Positions 1-10,440 of a stretch of DNA of 64,000 nucleotides are shown here, piece after piece. The notes under the pieces were generated by a model. The model made no database searches, had not been told where the DNA came from, and saw only the letters and a list, made by a program, of their open reading frames with translations. Within the stretch, counting starts at the first letter, position 1; the number at the start of each line of letters is the position of its first letter. The position numbers and the translations under genes are program-made. The DNA comes from Nomia melanderi (lineage: Eukaryota > Arthropoda > Insecta > Hymenoptera > Halictidae), in the NCBI RefSeq assembly GCF_051020985.1, contig NC_135000.1:22970784-23034783 (forward strand), read 5' to 3'.

Positions 1-405
1 GATGATTCGGTCTGTTTCATAACCCTATAACGCGGAGAAATACTATTTAACGTTTACGAAAGGAATCTACGAAGTTTGGCTCTCTGTTATCAACCACTAA
101 AGTGTCCATCAATCAATGAATTATCAACCAATCGATAAATTTTTAGCCACTAACCTCCATGCTTCGTGCCGCACGAACCCTTTTCCATATCTTCCTCAAT
201 GCCCGACAGCATTTCCAAATTTTACGACGAAGATAATCCACTTAGAATTATTAATCGAATCGGTGTCATTATGCGAGAAAATGAACGTTGAAGAGAACGA
301 TCGACTAAAAATTTAGTATAGCCTCGTAGAAATGGAACGAACGTTGCATCGATCACATTTCGATGCTACCATCGAAATACACGAACGTCAACTTTTTTTC
401 AGATT
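1..405. other. 3' flank of the five-exon minus-strand gene; no gene seen
   Basis: This stretch lies beyond the stop codon of the minus-strand gene that ends at 413. The open frame at 116-316 on the plus strand is 66 codons and has no splice or domain support, so I treat it as chance. I see no RNA gene or repeat here. Confidence 0.5.
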
Positions 406-411
406 TTTATT
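406..411 (-). terminator. AATAAA polyadenylation-type hexamer just after the stop codon
   Basis: Read on the minus strand, AATAAA starts one base after the TGA stop at 415-413. It is the only such hexamer on this strand in the first 412 bases. A cleavage site 15-30 bases further would give an extremely short 3'UTR, which is possible but unusual. The true signal may lie beyond the left edge, or be a variant hexamer. Confidence 0.35.
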
Positions 412-412
412 T

Positions 413-1444
413 TCATTCGTTTACATCCTGTTCGGCGAGGTCTACTTTCTTGCTTTTGGATCTCCGGCTTCTCTGAGGCGTTTTGTTTAGCTTCGGAGCA
501 AACGTTTTCATCATGAAGGACTTCACGCCTTTCGCCGAGGTCGCCATTAAATCGCTAGGGCTATCCTTAAACATAAAATCTTTGTTCAGTTACTGAGAAA
601 TCATTCTTTTAAGCTTCTTGCTTCCAAAGTTGACTTTGGAATTTAATTTTCGATGTTACCTTTGAGAAACTTGTGTCTTTGATGAAGTAAAATCAATTCT
701 TTGATACCAATCTTAAAGATATAAACAAAAATGAACTATGTCTTCTAAACCAGGCAAGAAAAAAAAATTGAAGCATTTCATTTTTGTCCTGTGTTCAATC
801 ATTATTTTTTAATCAATGTTTAACATTACCTGTATAAAATCAATAGAGGTGCTCATATCGACAGCGACGAGTTTCCTGTTCGGTGTGTTTTCGGTGCTGA
901 ACGTCCTCTTCGACGCCTTTGTGACATCAGTTGAACTTCTCTCTATCTGTGAGTCCTTCGGCAGTTTAACTGGGAATGAAAATTTTGATTGACGTACTCC
1001 ACCATTCGCTTACGTTTCAAACAATACTTTCTCTTACTCGAGGAGCTAAATCTTTGCTCCAGTGATCTAAACATTCCTGGCGGGCTTTGACGAATCTCGT
1101 TCTCGACTTTCTCAGTTCTCGTTTCTTTCTGGGTCTGGTTTTCAGGTGTACAAGTAGTTGGGCACTGTCTCTGACAAGAATCGTTGTCTCTGGAAACGGA
1201 GCAAAAAGAATTATAATTTTCGAATTCGAAAGAAAATTACAATTTCGAACGTTTTATAATATATTTAATAATTTCATCGATTGTACGCTTACGCTAAAGA
1301 TATGAATTGTGTACTCGTGCTTGGAAAAATTTCGGGCGGGATTCTATATTTTTTCGTATCCTCGTTAAAAGTGTTAGTACGTTGCAACATTCGATTTGTT
1401 CTATATGTTGGTCGGCTATCGTGATCCACTTTGTCGTCAGCCAT
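413..1444 (-). CDS. Five-exon gene, unrecognised 220-residue Ser/Thr-rich protein with basic C-terminus
   Basis: I assembled this by hand on the minus strand. Exons are 1444-1293, 1189-1038, 969-830, 711-660 and 579-413; introns are 103, 68, 118 and 80 bp. All have GT..AG borders (donors gtaagc, gtaaga, gtaatg, gtaaca), and the phase is kept at every junction. The start is ATG at 1444 (MADDKVDHD) and the stop TGA at 415-413. The predicted protein is about 220 residues and mostly polar, with no signal peptide or membrane segment. Proline-directed sites include S86-P, T130-P, S172-P and T199-P, plus T65-P. A more hydrophobic stretch (about 149-168) precedes a Lys/Arg-rich tail (about 182-209). 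I do not recognise the family. The tail and S/T-P sites would suit a nuclear or cell-cycle regulated protein, but that is inference only. The second donor is a choice: gtaaga at 1037 was preferred to gtaagc at 1013 because the latter leaves only a 44-bp intron. The acceptor at 580 is the weakest junction. Confidence 0.68.
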
Positions 1445-1624
1445 CAATTCCGCACTAGATCTTGGGGTTGAGGTTACAAAATTCTTTCCCTAAAGTCGAA
1501 GTCAACAAAAGCGAACAATGAATGATATGAATAATAATAAAATTTCATTTTTAAGAGTCGTTAATATTCTTTTTCGTATGACTATTGTATAAAGAAGATT
1601 CTATAAAATGATTAGTACGATTAT
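1445..1624. other. Spacer between the two minus-strand genes
   Basis: These 180 bp separate the stop of the upstream minus-strand gene (1625) from the ATG of the next (1444). They must hold the 3'UTR of one and the promoter plus 5'UTR of the other, unless both are alternative parts of one locus. No AATAAA is visible on the minus strand here. I see no TATA box. Confidence 0.5.
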
Positions 1625-2195
1625 TCAGCAACATACTTCTTCCAGCAGTTTCAATGTAACCATTGTTCCATCCATGTGTCCATGAAGATGGGGCGCCGTC
1701 TGGTCGCAACAGGTGAAGTCCATTTTCTTGAACATTTTCCACCAGCAATTCTCGTCGTCCAGGAAGTTCTTCAGTTTTGTCATCTCCTTCACGCAATTAT
1801 TCAACACCTGTCGAGCACTGTCTAAATCAGTTACCGTCAAATCATGCGTTTGACTGGGGACATCTTTCCTTCTGAAGCTCTCCTGCACTCGAAAAATTCG
1901 TCAATTCTTCCGAGAAAAGAATACAATCGAATTTTTATTAATAAGGAGTATTATTTACCTCTTTGGTACGCGACTGACTAGTTTCTAGGTCCTGAATGCT
2001 CTTCTTCAATTTCTGTATCTTGTCCAGCAACTTCTGAGTATTGCAGAATGTAGTTTCCGCCTGCAATTTCGCGTATTTGCATTTGCTCAAGTCGCAATTC
2101 TCCTTCGGCTTCCTAGTCGGCGTTTCATAGCGATAGCCCAGCTCTTGTTTATCAATAGGAGAGGAAGCGTGCGCGCAGCATCCCCTTTTTCGTTC
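1625..2195 (-). CDS. Last two exons of an unrecognised cysteine-rich coiled-coil protein (5' end unresolved)
   Basis: Exons are 2195-1959 and 1882-1625 on the minus strand, split by a 76-bp intron (donor gtaaat, acceptor preceded by a T-rich tract ending gcag). Both exons are in phase 0 and the frame closes at TGA 1627-1625. Together they give 164 residues. The first exon is polar and then forms a heptad-like stretch at about residues 42-74 (LLDKIQKLKKSIQDLE is its core), which suggests a coiled coil. The second exon continues as charged helix and ends with an aromatic and Cys-rich part (CWWKMFKKM, then TCC, ending VCC). There are eleven cysteines in all. No ATG precedes in frame, and an in-frame TAG lies right at the acceptor at 2196-2197, so at least one 5' exon is missing. 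A tentative one is at 2503-2471. I do not recognise the family. It lies head to tail with the next gene on the same strand. Confidence 0.6.
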
Positions 2196-2470
2196 CTATC
2201 GACAAACGTCAACGATTTGGCACGGACAAAATACACCAACCAAAGTGAAAATAACTTCAATGAATACTGTTACTCTTAGACAATTTTTATATTTCAAAAT
2301 CCTTTAAAATCTATGAGAAAATACTACGCAAAGAAAATTCTCTGAAGTGGTAATTAGGTTACATGCCATCCACAATAATATTTCTCCCTCTTCTTCGGAA
2401 AAATCTAATATTGACTTCTGGTTTAGGGTATCATCATTTTAAAAGAGCTATTGTCGTCTGCGTATTTTAC

Positions 2471-2503
2471 AATTGTAAACGATATGATACAGAAATTTTC
2501 CAT
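2471..2503 (-). CDS. Tentative first coding exon for the coiled-coil protein gene
   Basis: ATG at 2503 on the minus strand sits in a good insect start context (aacaaaATGG). It opens 11 codons (MENFCIISFTI) before a gtaaaa donor at 2470. The phase is 0, as the acceptor at 2196 requires, giving a 265-bp intron. The donor is mediocre, and the frame also reads on for 15 codons before a stop. Another upstream exon could equally be the true one. Confidence 0.2.
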
Positions 2504-3079
2504 TTTGTTACTAATAATTATAACATGTGCACAATGACGACAGCGTCATCTGTTCGTCGTGTTTCGTCTCCGAGAACAGTTAAAACTGTCGATAATAAAA
2601 CATTCTACAATCTAATCTGGATCGGATCAGAATTTGTTTTCGATGGTTCCGAGGATGGTCGAACCCACAATTCTTCGATTAAAGCACAACGGGAGACTCC
2701 GCTTTCCACAGAAAATGTTTCCCCGTGCACGAAAGCGTTCTGCGGCAACGCGTCGATCGAATTGCAAGTGGAAACGACTTTTAAATGGCTCGTTTACCAT
2801 AACACGAGCCCTGAATCGCTCTCACCCTCCGCGGGATCTTATTAGACGACTCGTAGACCCGCATAATTGCATTACGAGGAGAAGCTAAAAGTCCCAGAGC
2901 TCGCACCGCCGGTTCACAATGTGGAAACCCGACAAAAAGTCAACAAGACTGTCTCCGCGGAAAATCAGAGTTCTCGAGACGCGCTGTGAGGCTTTTCCAT
3001 TCATTTGCAAAGGAGGATTGCTAACAAAGACCCCGGTTGGCGTGTCGCTTTCTTGCGAACGCGTCACAGGATCGTTCAG

Positions 3080-3107
3080 CCTCGAAATTGGGTCATTCAA
3101 GTGCAAA
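3080..3107 (+). repeat. Copy 1 of a diverged direct repeat
   Basis: This segment begins CCTCGAAATTGG and matches 3548-3575 at 26 of 28 positions. Weaker resemblance continues on the 3' side (a ggtggtcg-like stretch, then a cgac/cgat-tttt stretch), so the original duplicated unit was probably longer, perhaps 80 bp. It may be a remnant of an old transposon or a local duplication. Confidence 0.5.
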
Positions 3108-3547
3108 GCAGGGTGAACTGGTCGCACTCTTCGACAATTTCAATGTCGTTCGAAAGATTTTTCTTAAAAGTCCGGCATCTTTTTCGCTATTGTCCGGGAG
3201 GCGCCTTCCTGTCGAGATTTCTTTGTGAATTCGACGTAAAGATGGACAATTTTGAAGATCTTGATTATACAGTTAATAATCGATAGGTTAAACATTACAT
3301 ATACAGGTACTCAATCGTATAAAACTTGTATGTTAATGGTTCTTGTTCAATAATCTTTATATGAGATAAATAAATGCTGAATCATTTGGAATCTGAATAT
3401 CGACTACTTACAAACGAATGTATTTTATGAAGAGTTTGAAATTATAAATGTTGCATTAATGATCGATTCTGTGGAGAATTCCGGGTCGTAAATCTTCATC
3501 GAATCGATTGTTTGGCACGGCAAAGCGCGGCGAGAACGAAACGCACC

Positions 3548-3575
3548 CCTCGAAATTGGATCATTCAATTGCAAA
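3548..3575 (+). repeat. Copy 2 of a diverged direct repeat
   Basis: This is the partner of 3080-3107, 468 bp downstream in the same orientation, with two substitutions. No inverted ends or target duplication are evident. Confidence 0.5.
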
Positions 3576-6374
3576 AGAGACGGTGGTGGCGGCCCCTAGT
3601 CGATTTTTCTGTGTCGCGCCGTCTGTGGCCCGTTTTTTTCCGAACCACGGATTTTCGGTCGTCAACCGTGAAAATCATCCGAGTATCGTGTCACGAATTT
3701 CCATTTGAAACGACTCTTTAGACCAAACGTTTCACGCGAACATTTCTCGCCGCCACGAATTCGACGCGGGAATTCCGGTGTCCGCATTCCTTTCGTTCAA
3801 AAGGGAGCTTCTCCCAACGGAAGAGAATAAAAATTAGAAATTTTCAGGTTTCCCATTGTAGAAAAGCACAAAGATTAAATTTTTCCATTGGATATTCTAC
3901 TCCCTTTGATCAGCTCCATTCTATCGGGCAACCCTCTTTTCACCCTCGTTAAATTTCCACGGGTAATTTTCTACGTGGACCACCCACTCTCGTTTCTTTT
4001 CAATTGTACGCATCTTAAGTCAGTATCATTCAGTCCCTTAAACATTTCGAATGAATTTAAAAATATAACAAACCTGTCAATCATCCCCTATCATCTACAC
4101 CTATTCGAATATTCTTAATTTCTTCTATAATCTCTAAATAATTCTCCATGGTTCTCCCAATTCATTTTCACTTCACTTATGAACTGGTATATTCAAAATT
4201 TCTCCACTAATATAATATAAACTTTCAAACCTTTGTTATTTTACGAGTAAATTCTTGTCCTGCATCGAACCTATGTATCCAAAATGCACAACGAAATATC
4301 CACGTCTTAAAAACTTTTCAACCGAACCTCTTCCTCTAATTTATTTCCGATCACATCTCGTAAATCGGTATTATAAACTTCCAACCCCTTTCGCAGTTTC
4401 CTCGTTGAATTCCCGCCCTGTGTATCGAGCCGGAGAATCCAACAGCCACCGTAGAACATTCCCCGTCCCATAAATCTCTCCAGAACGGATTGTTTGCAAA
4501 CGTTGCGTGATCTGAAAGGAGGAAGCAGAGATTCCAAGGGGTTTCGAGTCGAGACGGTGGATGACTCCGGGCTTTAACTCGCCGGGTACCGTGCATAGAA
4601 TTCGGCGCGGCTGCAAAGACCGGGGCATCTAAGACCATTTGTCGCGATACGGGAGATCGCCGTGATCTTGCGCCGCAGTTGACAGGTACGGAACAGGTAA
4701 ACGCACCGCGGGAACCCCCTTTTGCCGCGTTTTCACGTACCGACACGGTGCCCCACAGGGGACAAAGGGACACGAAGCAATTCGAACACCAGAAAGCCAG
4801 CCGCAAAGTCAAAATAAAGTAATTGTTCTCCCATTGTCAACGATCTCTTACACCCACCCGCTGCCCGTGTTCTTTCTTTCATCGGTTCGAGACGCATTTC
4901 TTGAAGACAAGGAAGCTTCTTGCGTCAGTCTTACACTTATAGCGTTATATGTAACAATAGAGTTTAACATTCTGTTATCGCCAAGGTTCATTTGATTCAA
5001 GCTTAAAAAAATTGATGTAACATGGAATTAATATAAGCTAGTTTCTAAGGATTTCTAAAAGAGAAGAGGTTCATAGTACGAAACTTCCCTTAAACCAAAA
5101 GCGCACAATCTGTAAAAGGACAACCATGGATGTTTCTATCAATATCGTACCAGTAGCATTCGTCATTGAAGTAAACTCCAATTTGGAGGACGTCGAGAAA
5201 TGTCACAATTTCACGGGAGAGAAACGCAAATTGATTTCGGAACGTGATGTGCAGTGATGCTCATCGGAGCACCGAGCGAAGAAGTCGGGCCGAAGTTTTC
5301 GAAAGATAATATAACAACGAATGGTATTCCCGCGATTCGAATTTACCCGGGGAATTTACCGGTGGTTCCGTGGTCCCTTTGAATTTAAGAACGCCCTTTC
5401 AGCGAACGAAACGAGGCGGCGAATTTTTTTCATCTTTTCGTGCGACGTACGAGCTACGTGCCACGGCCGATGTCTCTGGATCAGCACGACTTGATCACCT
5501 TTTATGGCTTTCCCAGGACAAGATCCTGAGGACCGCTGTGAATCGAAATGGAGGACCTCCTACGGTTATATCCGAGAGTCTCACCACTGACTGTCTCCCC
5601 CTGTCTCACTCTTTCCCTCTCGGCGTTCCTCTCTTTCCCGGTCAGCACTCCGGGCCGTATATCGATCGCTCGAAGATTGTCAACGCCATTCGTGATACGT
5701 GAAAACCTTGAGAAACGTCCGACACCGGCGTCCCTCGCGCGACACTGATGCGAACACCTTGGGTGGTCGCCGCGGCGGACACGGCGTTAACGGAATAGAT
5801 AAAAGTGCAATTCTAGGCATATCTACTCGGTGAGGACTGCATTACATATATTCCCGACACCGGCTTTCGGGTGAGTGGAACTGCCGATTGAATAAAATGG
5901 TCTTCGATCCGGTATTGCTGAAAGGTAATTTAGTGTTCGACGCATAACGCAGGGCGGCCACGCTGCTCGATTATTAATCCTCCGTGATCCACAGCGCACT
6001 AAAGCGTAATGGCGACGCAAAGTTTCTTGTTTTAAGAGGCTTGACACGTGCTCGCGTCTACATAAATATTTGATTACCATCGTTTCTGTTGCACCAGTGG
6101 TATCACCATCTTGTTTCCTCAAGTATCGAGTGTGTTCATTTTGTACTCTCGTTGTTGTCACTTGTATGTTCTAGATCTTTTATGTTTCCGACTTACTGAC
6201 TTTCTTCTTTGAGTATTAAGTTCTTATTTATAAGAAACTTCTTCAGATAATCAAACTTCTTTAAGAGAATGGAGAATAATATGATCTTACATAAGTCAGA
6301 AACGAGAACGGTAATAGTTCCCCACTAAATCAACGCGCTGCACACCTGAACCTGTCACATTTAATCAGAAGCAA

Positions 6375-7260
6375 ATGAAATCCGCGCGCCGCTCGAGCGT
6401 GCAGCGCATTTTTCTGCCGCGCGAAGCCGCATACTTAACTTGTCAAACAGCAAGAAACGGTTCCTTTCTCCGATATTCAGGAAACCAGCTCACCCTTCAC
6501 TCAGGCGCGGGAAAAAGGGAGCAATCACGGGCGGGCGGTGCGGCGGCGTGGGTATTAATTCAATTAATCCGTGTCGCCACATAATTTACGATTCCGTCGC
6601 GGTTCGGTGGACGTCACGGGCGATGGTCATATAGAATCGTCAATAGACGGAATTTCTTGCTGGCAATCAGTCGGACCGTTTATGCTCGTCACACAATCGC
6701 GCGCAGGCGCGCGGGGAAACCGGAACGAGAGGGAAAGAGCAAGGAACAGAGTGTGTGTGCGAGAGAGTGAGAGATAGTGAGAGGGGAGGTTGAAACGCAT
6801 CCTGGGTGGTCGTACCATAAAACGCGTTACGTTCTTAATATTATGCAGGACACGCAACTATATAAAGCGCTCCCAATTGTGCGGCGGCCTAGCGAAGGGG
6901 AAAAAAGGCCTGGCGGAGCGAGGAAAAATCCGCGGCGGCGGCCCGAAAAAGGAACGGCGGAATGCCAACGCGAACGAGCTTCTCCTTTTCTGTGCCCCGC
7001 GTCCTCCTTACATACGGCCGTTTCTTACCGATTTTGCCGGGCTCGAATAATCTCGTCTACATAAAAGCGAACCACGCTTGCCTAATTGGCGATCACATTC
7101 ATCCGCGGCGGCTTATTTGAGGAATTTAATAGCTTACTTTACCCGCGACAGAACGCTCCTTCCCCCGACCTAACCGCGCAGCGGTGGAACGGGACGCCCC
7201 CCGCCGCCGATTCCGTTCCAATTATGTTTCTTTACCTCTCCATCGATTGAAGACCGTCGC
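6375..7260. other. GC- and CpG-rich non-coding block with GAGA-type tract
   Basis: The block is dense in CpG and ends abruptly near 7260. It contains a purine-rich GAGAG tract (6725-6789) and a TATA-like CTATATAAAG at about 6858. GAGAG tracts are the binding sequence of GAGA-type factors in flies. This could be a promoter or enhancer, but no transcript can be attached to it from sequence alone. Confidence 0.35.
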
Positions 7261-9199
7261 TCGCAAGCTGGAATCGTTTTCTTCTACTGTTCCTCGAAAA
7301 TCTAAATGATCGATACGGCAAACGTCAACGCCCTAAGGGAAGTCGGACGAATTATAATTCGCCGATGCACCAGGACATGAATAAATCATTTTCCACTGTG
7401 TTCACAGTGTATGGGAATTGTTTTTTTTTTGGAGGTGAAAGTTAATCCGATCGATTGAACGATCGATTTCACAGAAAGATCCCAGAAAGGACGACTTTTC
7501 CGCGTCCTTAGTCGTCGCGCGACATCCTCCGGGCATTGTGGCGAGGCTAGGCCCACCCCGAATACCGAAAAACTCCTCGACTTTCGCGGCTCGTTTCATC
7601 CCGGCTAGGCGAGTGCATAGATCACCAGGTGTCGCTCTGTTTATACCGCAAACGTCCAAACAAGTCGCCGGGTCCCCAGGGTCTATTAAGTGCGGACCTT
7701 TCAAAAGATCTACACGACTGGAGGGCAGAAAAAAGGGGGCGCGCGTTGTATACCTGGATCCAAAGGCGATCCAGAGATCTTTGGCCATTGATGTCACCGC
7801 TATACAACCGGTAAATATCGTAAATAAATCGTGCTGCCCGCCGAGACACGATGCAAAGAATCTTTTTCGCGATGAACGGGTGAAAGTGTAACTATCATTA
7901 TGAATTCCTTCGATTTGAATTTCCAATGTTTTCCATCATCAAATTCAGGAGCAATTTTCATCAGGGATAAAATCCATTTTAGAGCAGTTCCAATGAATAA
8001 TTCGATAGAATTAATGGTTGTTAACGTACAGTTTATTCAGTGTTTATTAGAAGACCCTGTTAGCCTTCAGAAACCTTTGTTCACTGGTCGTCGAGGCATC
8101 GAAGCTGTGAGGTATTCAGTTTGCCTTCGCTTTCTTTCCGTAGCAAGGACCTATCGATTCTTATCTGGCGATACCATGACATCCTTTCCTTGATCCGCCG
8201 ACACCGACCACGGTCGATATCCTTGATGGTTCTACGGCCATCCTTTCTCTGGCCAATTCCCTTTTCGTCCGTCCGCTTCAAGCCATTAGGGTATCGCGCT
8301 TTTGGAAACTGCTTTATCTCCAGCGATAAAGTAAATTTTCCGTCGTCCGCTTTTCGCGTCGTTTATCAGACACGTGTTAGATACGATGCACGGAGGTGCC
8401 ATTTACGAATTAATTATGCCATAATCGAGAACCAAGGTCGGTTATTATTCCTCGCGAGTGTGCGAAACTCTATTCAATTTCGAAGGGAAATAACATGTTT
8501 AGACTGATCATTCGGTAAACGGTACGCGGTGAATGGCAGAAACGTCTTCGTGCGTTCGTTCCCCGCAATTTTCGCTGCTCATATATTCAAGTACTAAATT
8601 ATTATACCCCGAAGCGGAACGTATTCATTGCAGCTACTATGTAAGCGAGCTCTCCCGCCGCAATTGGCAGCTGTTGACTTCATTTTTTCCGTTGCCTCAT
8701 TTTACAAGTGCCATTCTCACGCGACCGCCTAGACTCCCTTCGTGTTCAGGAAATGCGAGAGAGGTCAATGTGAAATTAGAATCATCGGAGTGTATGCTCA
8801 CGCCGCTTCGTGAAGCCGAATTGCTTCAGACAGAATAATTCGTGTGTTTACCTTGCTCTAAGGGAAATATTCTTGCATGCTATCAACCCCTCAGTAGCGA
8901 AACGGAATTTTGGAAAAATTCAAAGTTCTATGTATTCAAAGCAGTTACTTATAACTGTAGAAAAATTAAACGTTAACATTCGTTAACCAATATATATTCA
9001 CACAAAACTGACTTCTCATGCTAAATATCCAGAGCATAACAATGGAAATTATTTTTCCAATTCCATTCCAAACGACTTAGATCAGCTAATAAAAGAGAAA
9101 GATCTTCACTCGACACTCTCCACGAACAATAACTCACGTTCCAAAAGCTCTTCATTTTTCACTCCGCGAACGCGGTATCGCCCGTCTAAATCTTATAAA
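7261..9199. other. Non-coding stretch, nothing distinct
   Basis: Long open frames on both strands (7402-7926 minus, 7538-7891 plus, 8121-8507 plus) overlap one another. They lack domain character or matching splice sites, so I read them as chance frames. A T10 run lies near 7419-7429. Confidence 0.4.
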
Positions 9200-10440
9200 C
9201 ACGTAAATGCCATTTTGCCCCGGCGAAAGGAATCAGAACACATGTTTCTCGACTCGCCATCCACTCGCCTCAATTCTCGTCGCGCGCGAAGCGTGCACGC
9301 CCCGAGGGTCTATGTATTCATTACAGGCTCGCATGTAAAGGCGTACGCTGTCTAATGACTTGGAACGTACGGTCCGCGACACCGGCGCGGCGCGGAGTGT
9401 TTGCCCTACGCATTACCATCAGCGGGATGTCTGGCGGGGCCCGTGATTAGAAAATCGCATGGACTCGCGTACGGTGATTTGCTCTATCCTCGAAAGACCA
9501 GTGGCCGGTCCTTCTCCTCCGTTTCTTCTCCGTTTTTTCTCTTCTTTTCGCTTTCGTCGCTTTTTTCTCTCCCCGCATACAAGATCGTGGCTCAATATGG
9601 AGGTGATTAAACCGCGACGTTTGATAGCGAGCACTTAACGTTTCCGTGACTTCGTAATTGCGCGCGGCCGTTGTAACGGTCGGACGTGGCCGGTCGTTAA
9701 GGGAAATTAAGGAGCTGCTTTCGTATACGCTCCCGCTGGATGTTTACTGCCGACCGCTCGCCACTCGTAAATATTCGGCCCCGTTGCGCCGCGGTCGCAA
9801 TCCCCGAGACGATTCGTAATTAGGGGGCCCCGCGAGAAATCCGCCTCGAATCGCGCGCGGGGGCCCGCGGCCCCGGCGGACGCTGGTCCCGGGGCATCAA
9901 CGGTGACTGGCAGTCGTTCGTTTGTTTTACACACTCCACGCCTTCTATTGTACTTCCGTTTCACTGGGCGGACGGGCCCCGGCTGAATGGACGGACATTT
10001 CCAAGCGGGCTCGCGACGTACGAGCAGTAAATGGCAACTTCGCGACTTCGCGAAAGATGTTTTACAAGCTGGCGAGCCGTTTTCCGTTCGCCAAATTGGA
10101 AACCCTGGCTGGGCATGAATTATCGGCAGTTTTTGCTTCGGCGAACAAGCTTTCGAGTTTTCGAGGGAATCTCTGTTGGCTCCAGTGTGCGTGGAAGGAT
10201 TTCGAATGATCTTTCGCGAGTTTTTATGAAGATATCGCCGGCGCAACGTTGAATAATAGCGGAGAGCGTGGAGGTATAGCTGGTCATTAGTACGCCGGCC
10301 TCCGAGTAGAGGGCAGCAGCGACAGGAGCGAGACGGTGCAGCCGAGACCAAAAGAAAGCACTGAGAATCGGACAGCTGTGTCCCTTCCCTTCCTGCATCG
10401 TCGTAGGGACAGTATAGCAAAAACACACCGGCAACTTTTT
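9200..10440. other. GC-rich non-coding block containing the longest open frame of the window
   Basis: The 239-codon minus-strand frame at 9707-10426 is the longest in the window. Its product is rich in Arg, Pro, Gly and Ala, has no recognisable motif, and overlaps open frames on the opposite strand. GC-rich, CpG-rich DNA has few stops, so I consider it non-coding. Confidence 0.45.

Larger units (their letters stand above)
2504..6374. other. Non-coding stretch with one diverged direct repeat
   Basis: Several open frames up to 160 codons occur (2363-2845 plus strand, 4351-4812 minus strand). None has domain character or flanking splice sites that chain with a neighbour. The only structure I can support is the pair of similar 28-bp segments at 3080 and 3548. 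The region 4100-4320 is AT-rich; the rest is of mixed composition. Confidence 0.45.

Noticed and set aside
970..1013. Alternative 44-bp intron (donor gtaagc) in the five-exon gene
   Set aside because: Shorter than normal insect introns; the gtaaga donor 24 bases upstream keeps the same phase and gives 68 bp.
6858..6867. TATA-box-like CTATATAAAG, with similar words at about 42047, 43480, 57386 and 59362
   Set aside because: None has a convincing initiator about 30 bp downstream or a linked exon; such words are expected by chance.
7402..7926. 174-codon minus-strand frame
   Set aside because: Overlaps open frames on the other strand; no motif and no flanking splice logic.
9707..10426. 239-codon minus-strand open frame, longest in the window
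   Set aside because: Arg/Pro/Gly-rich product without motif, in stop-poor GC-rich DNA, with frames open on the other strand too.
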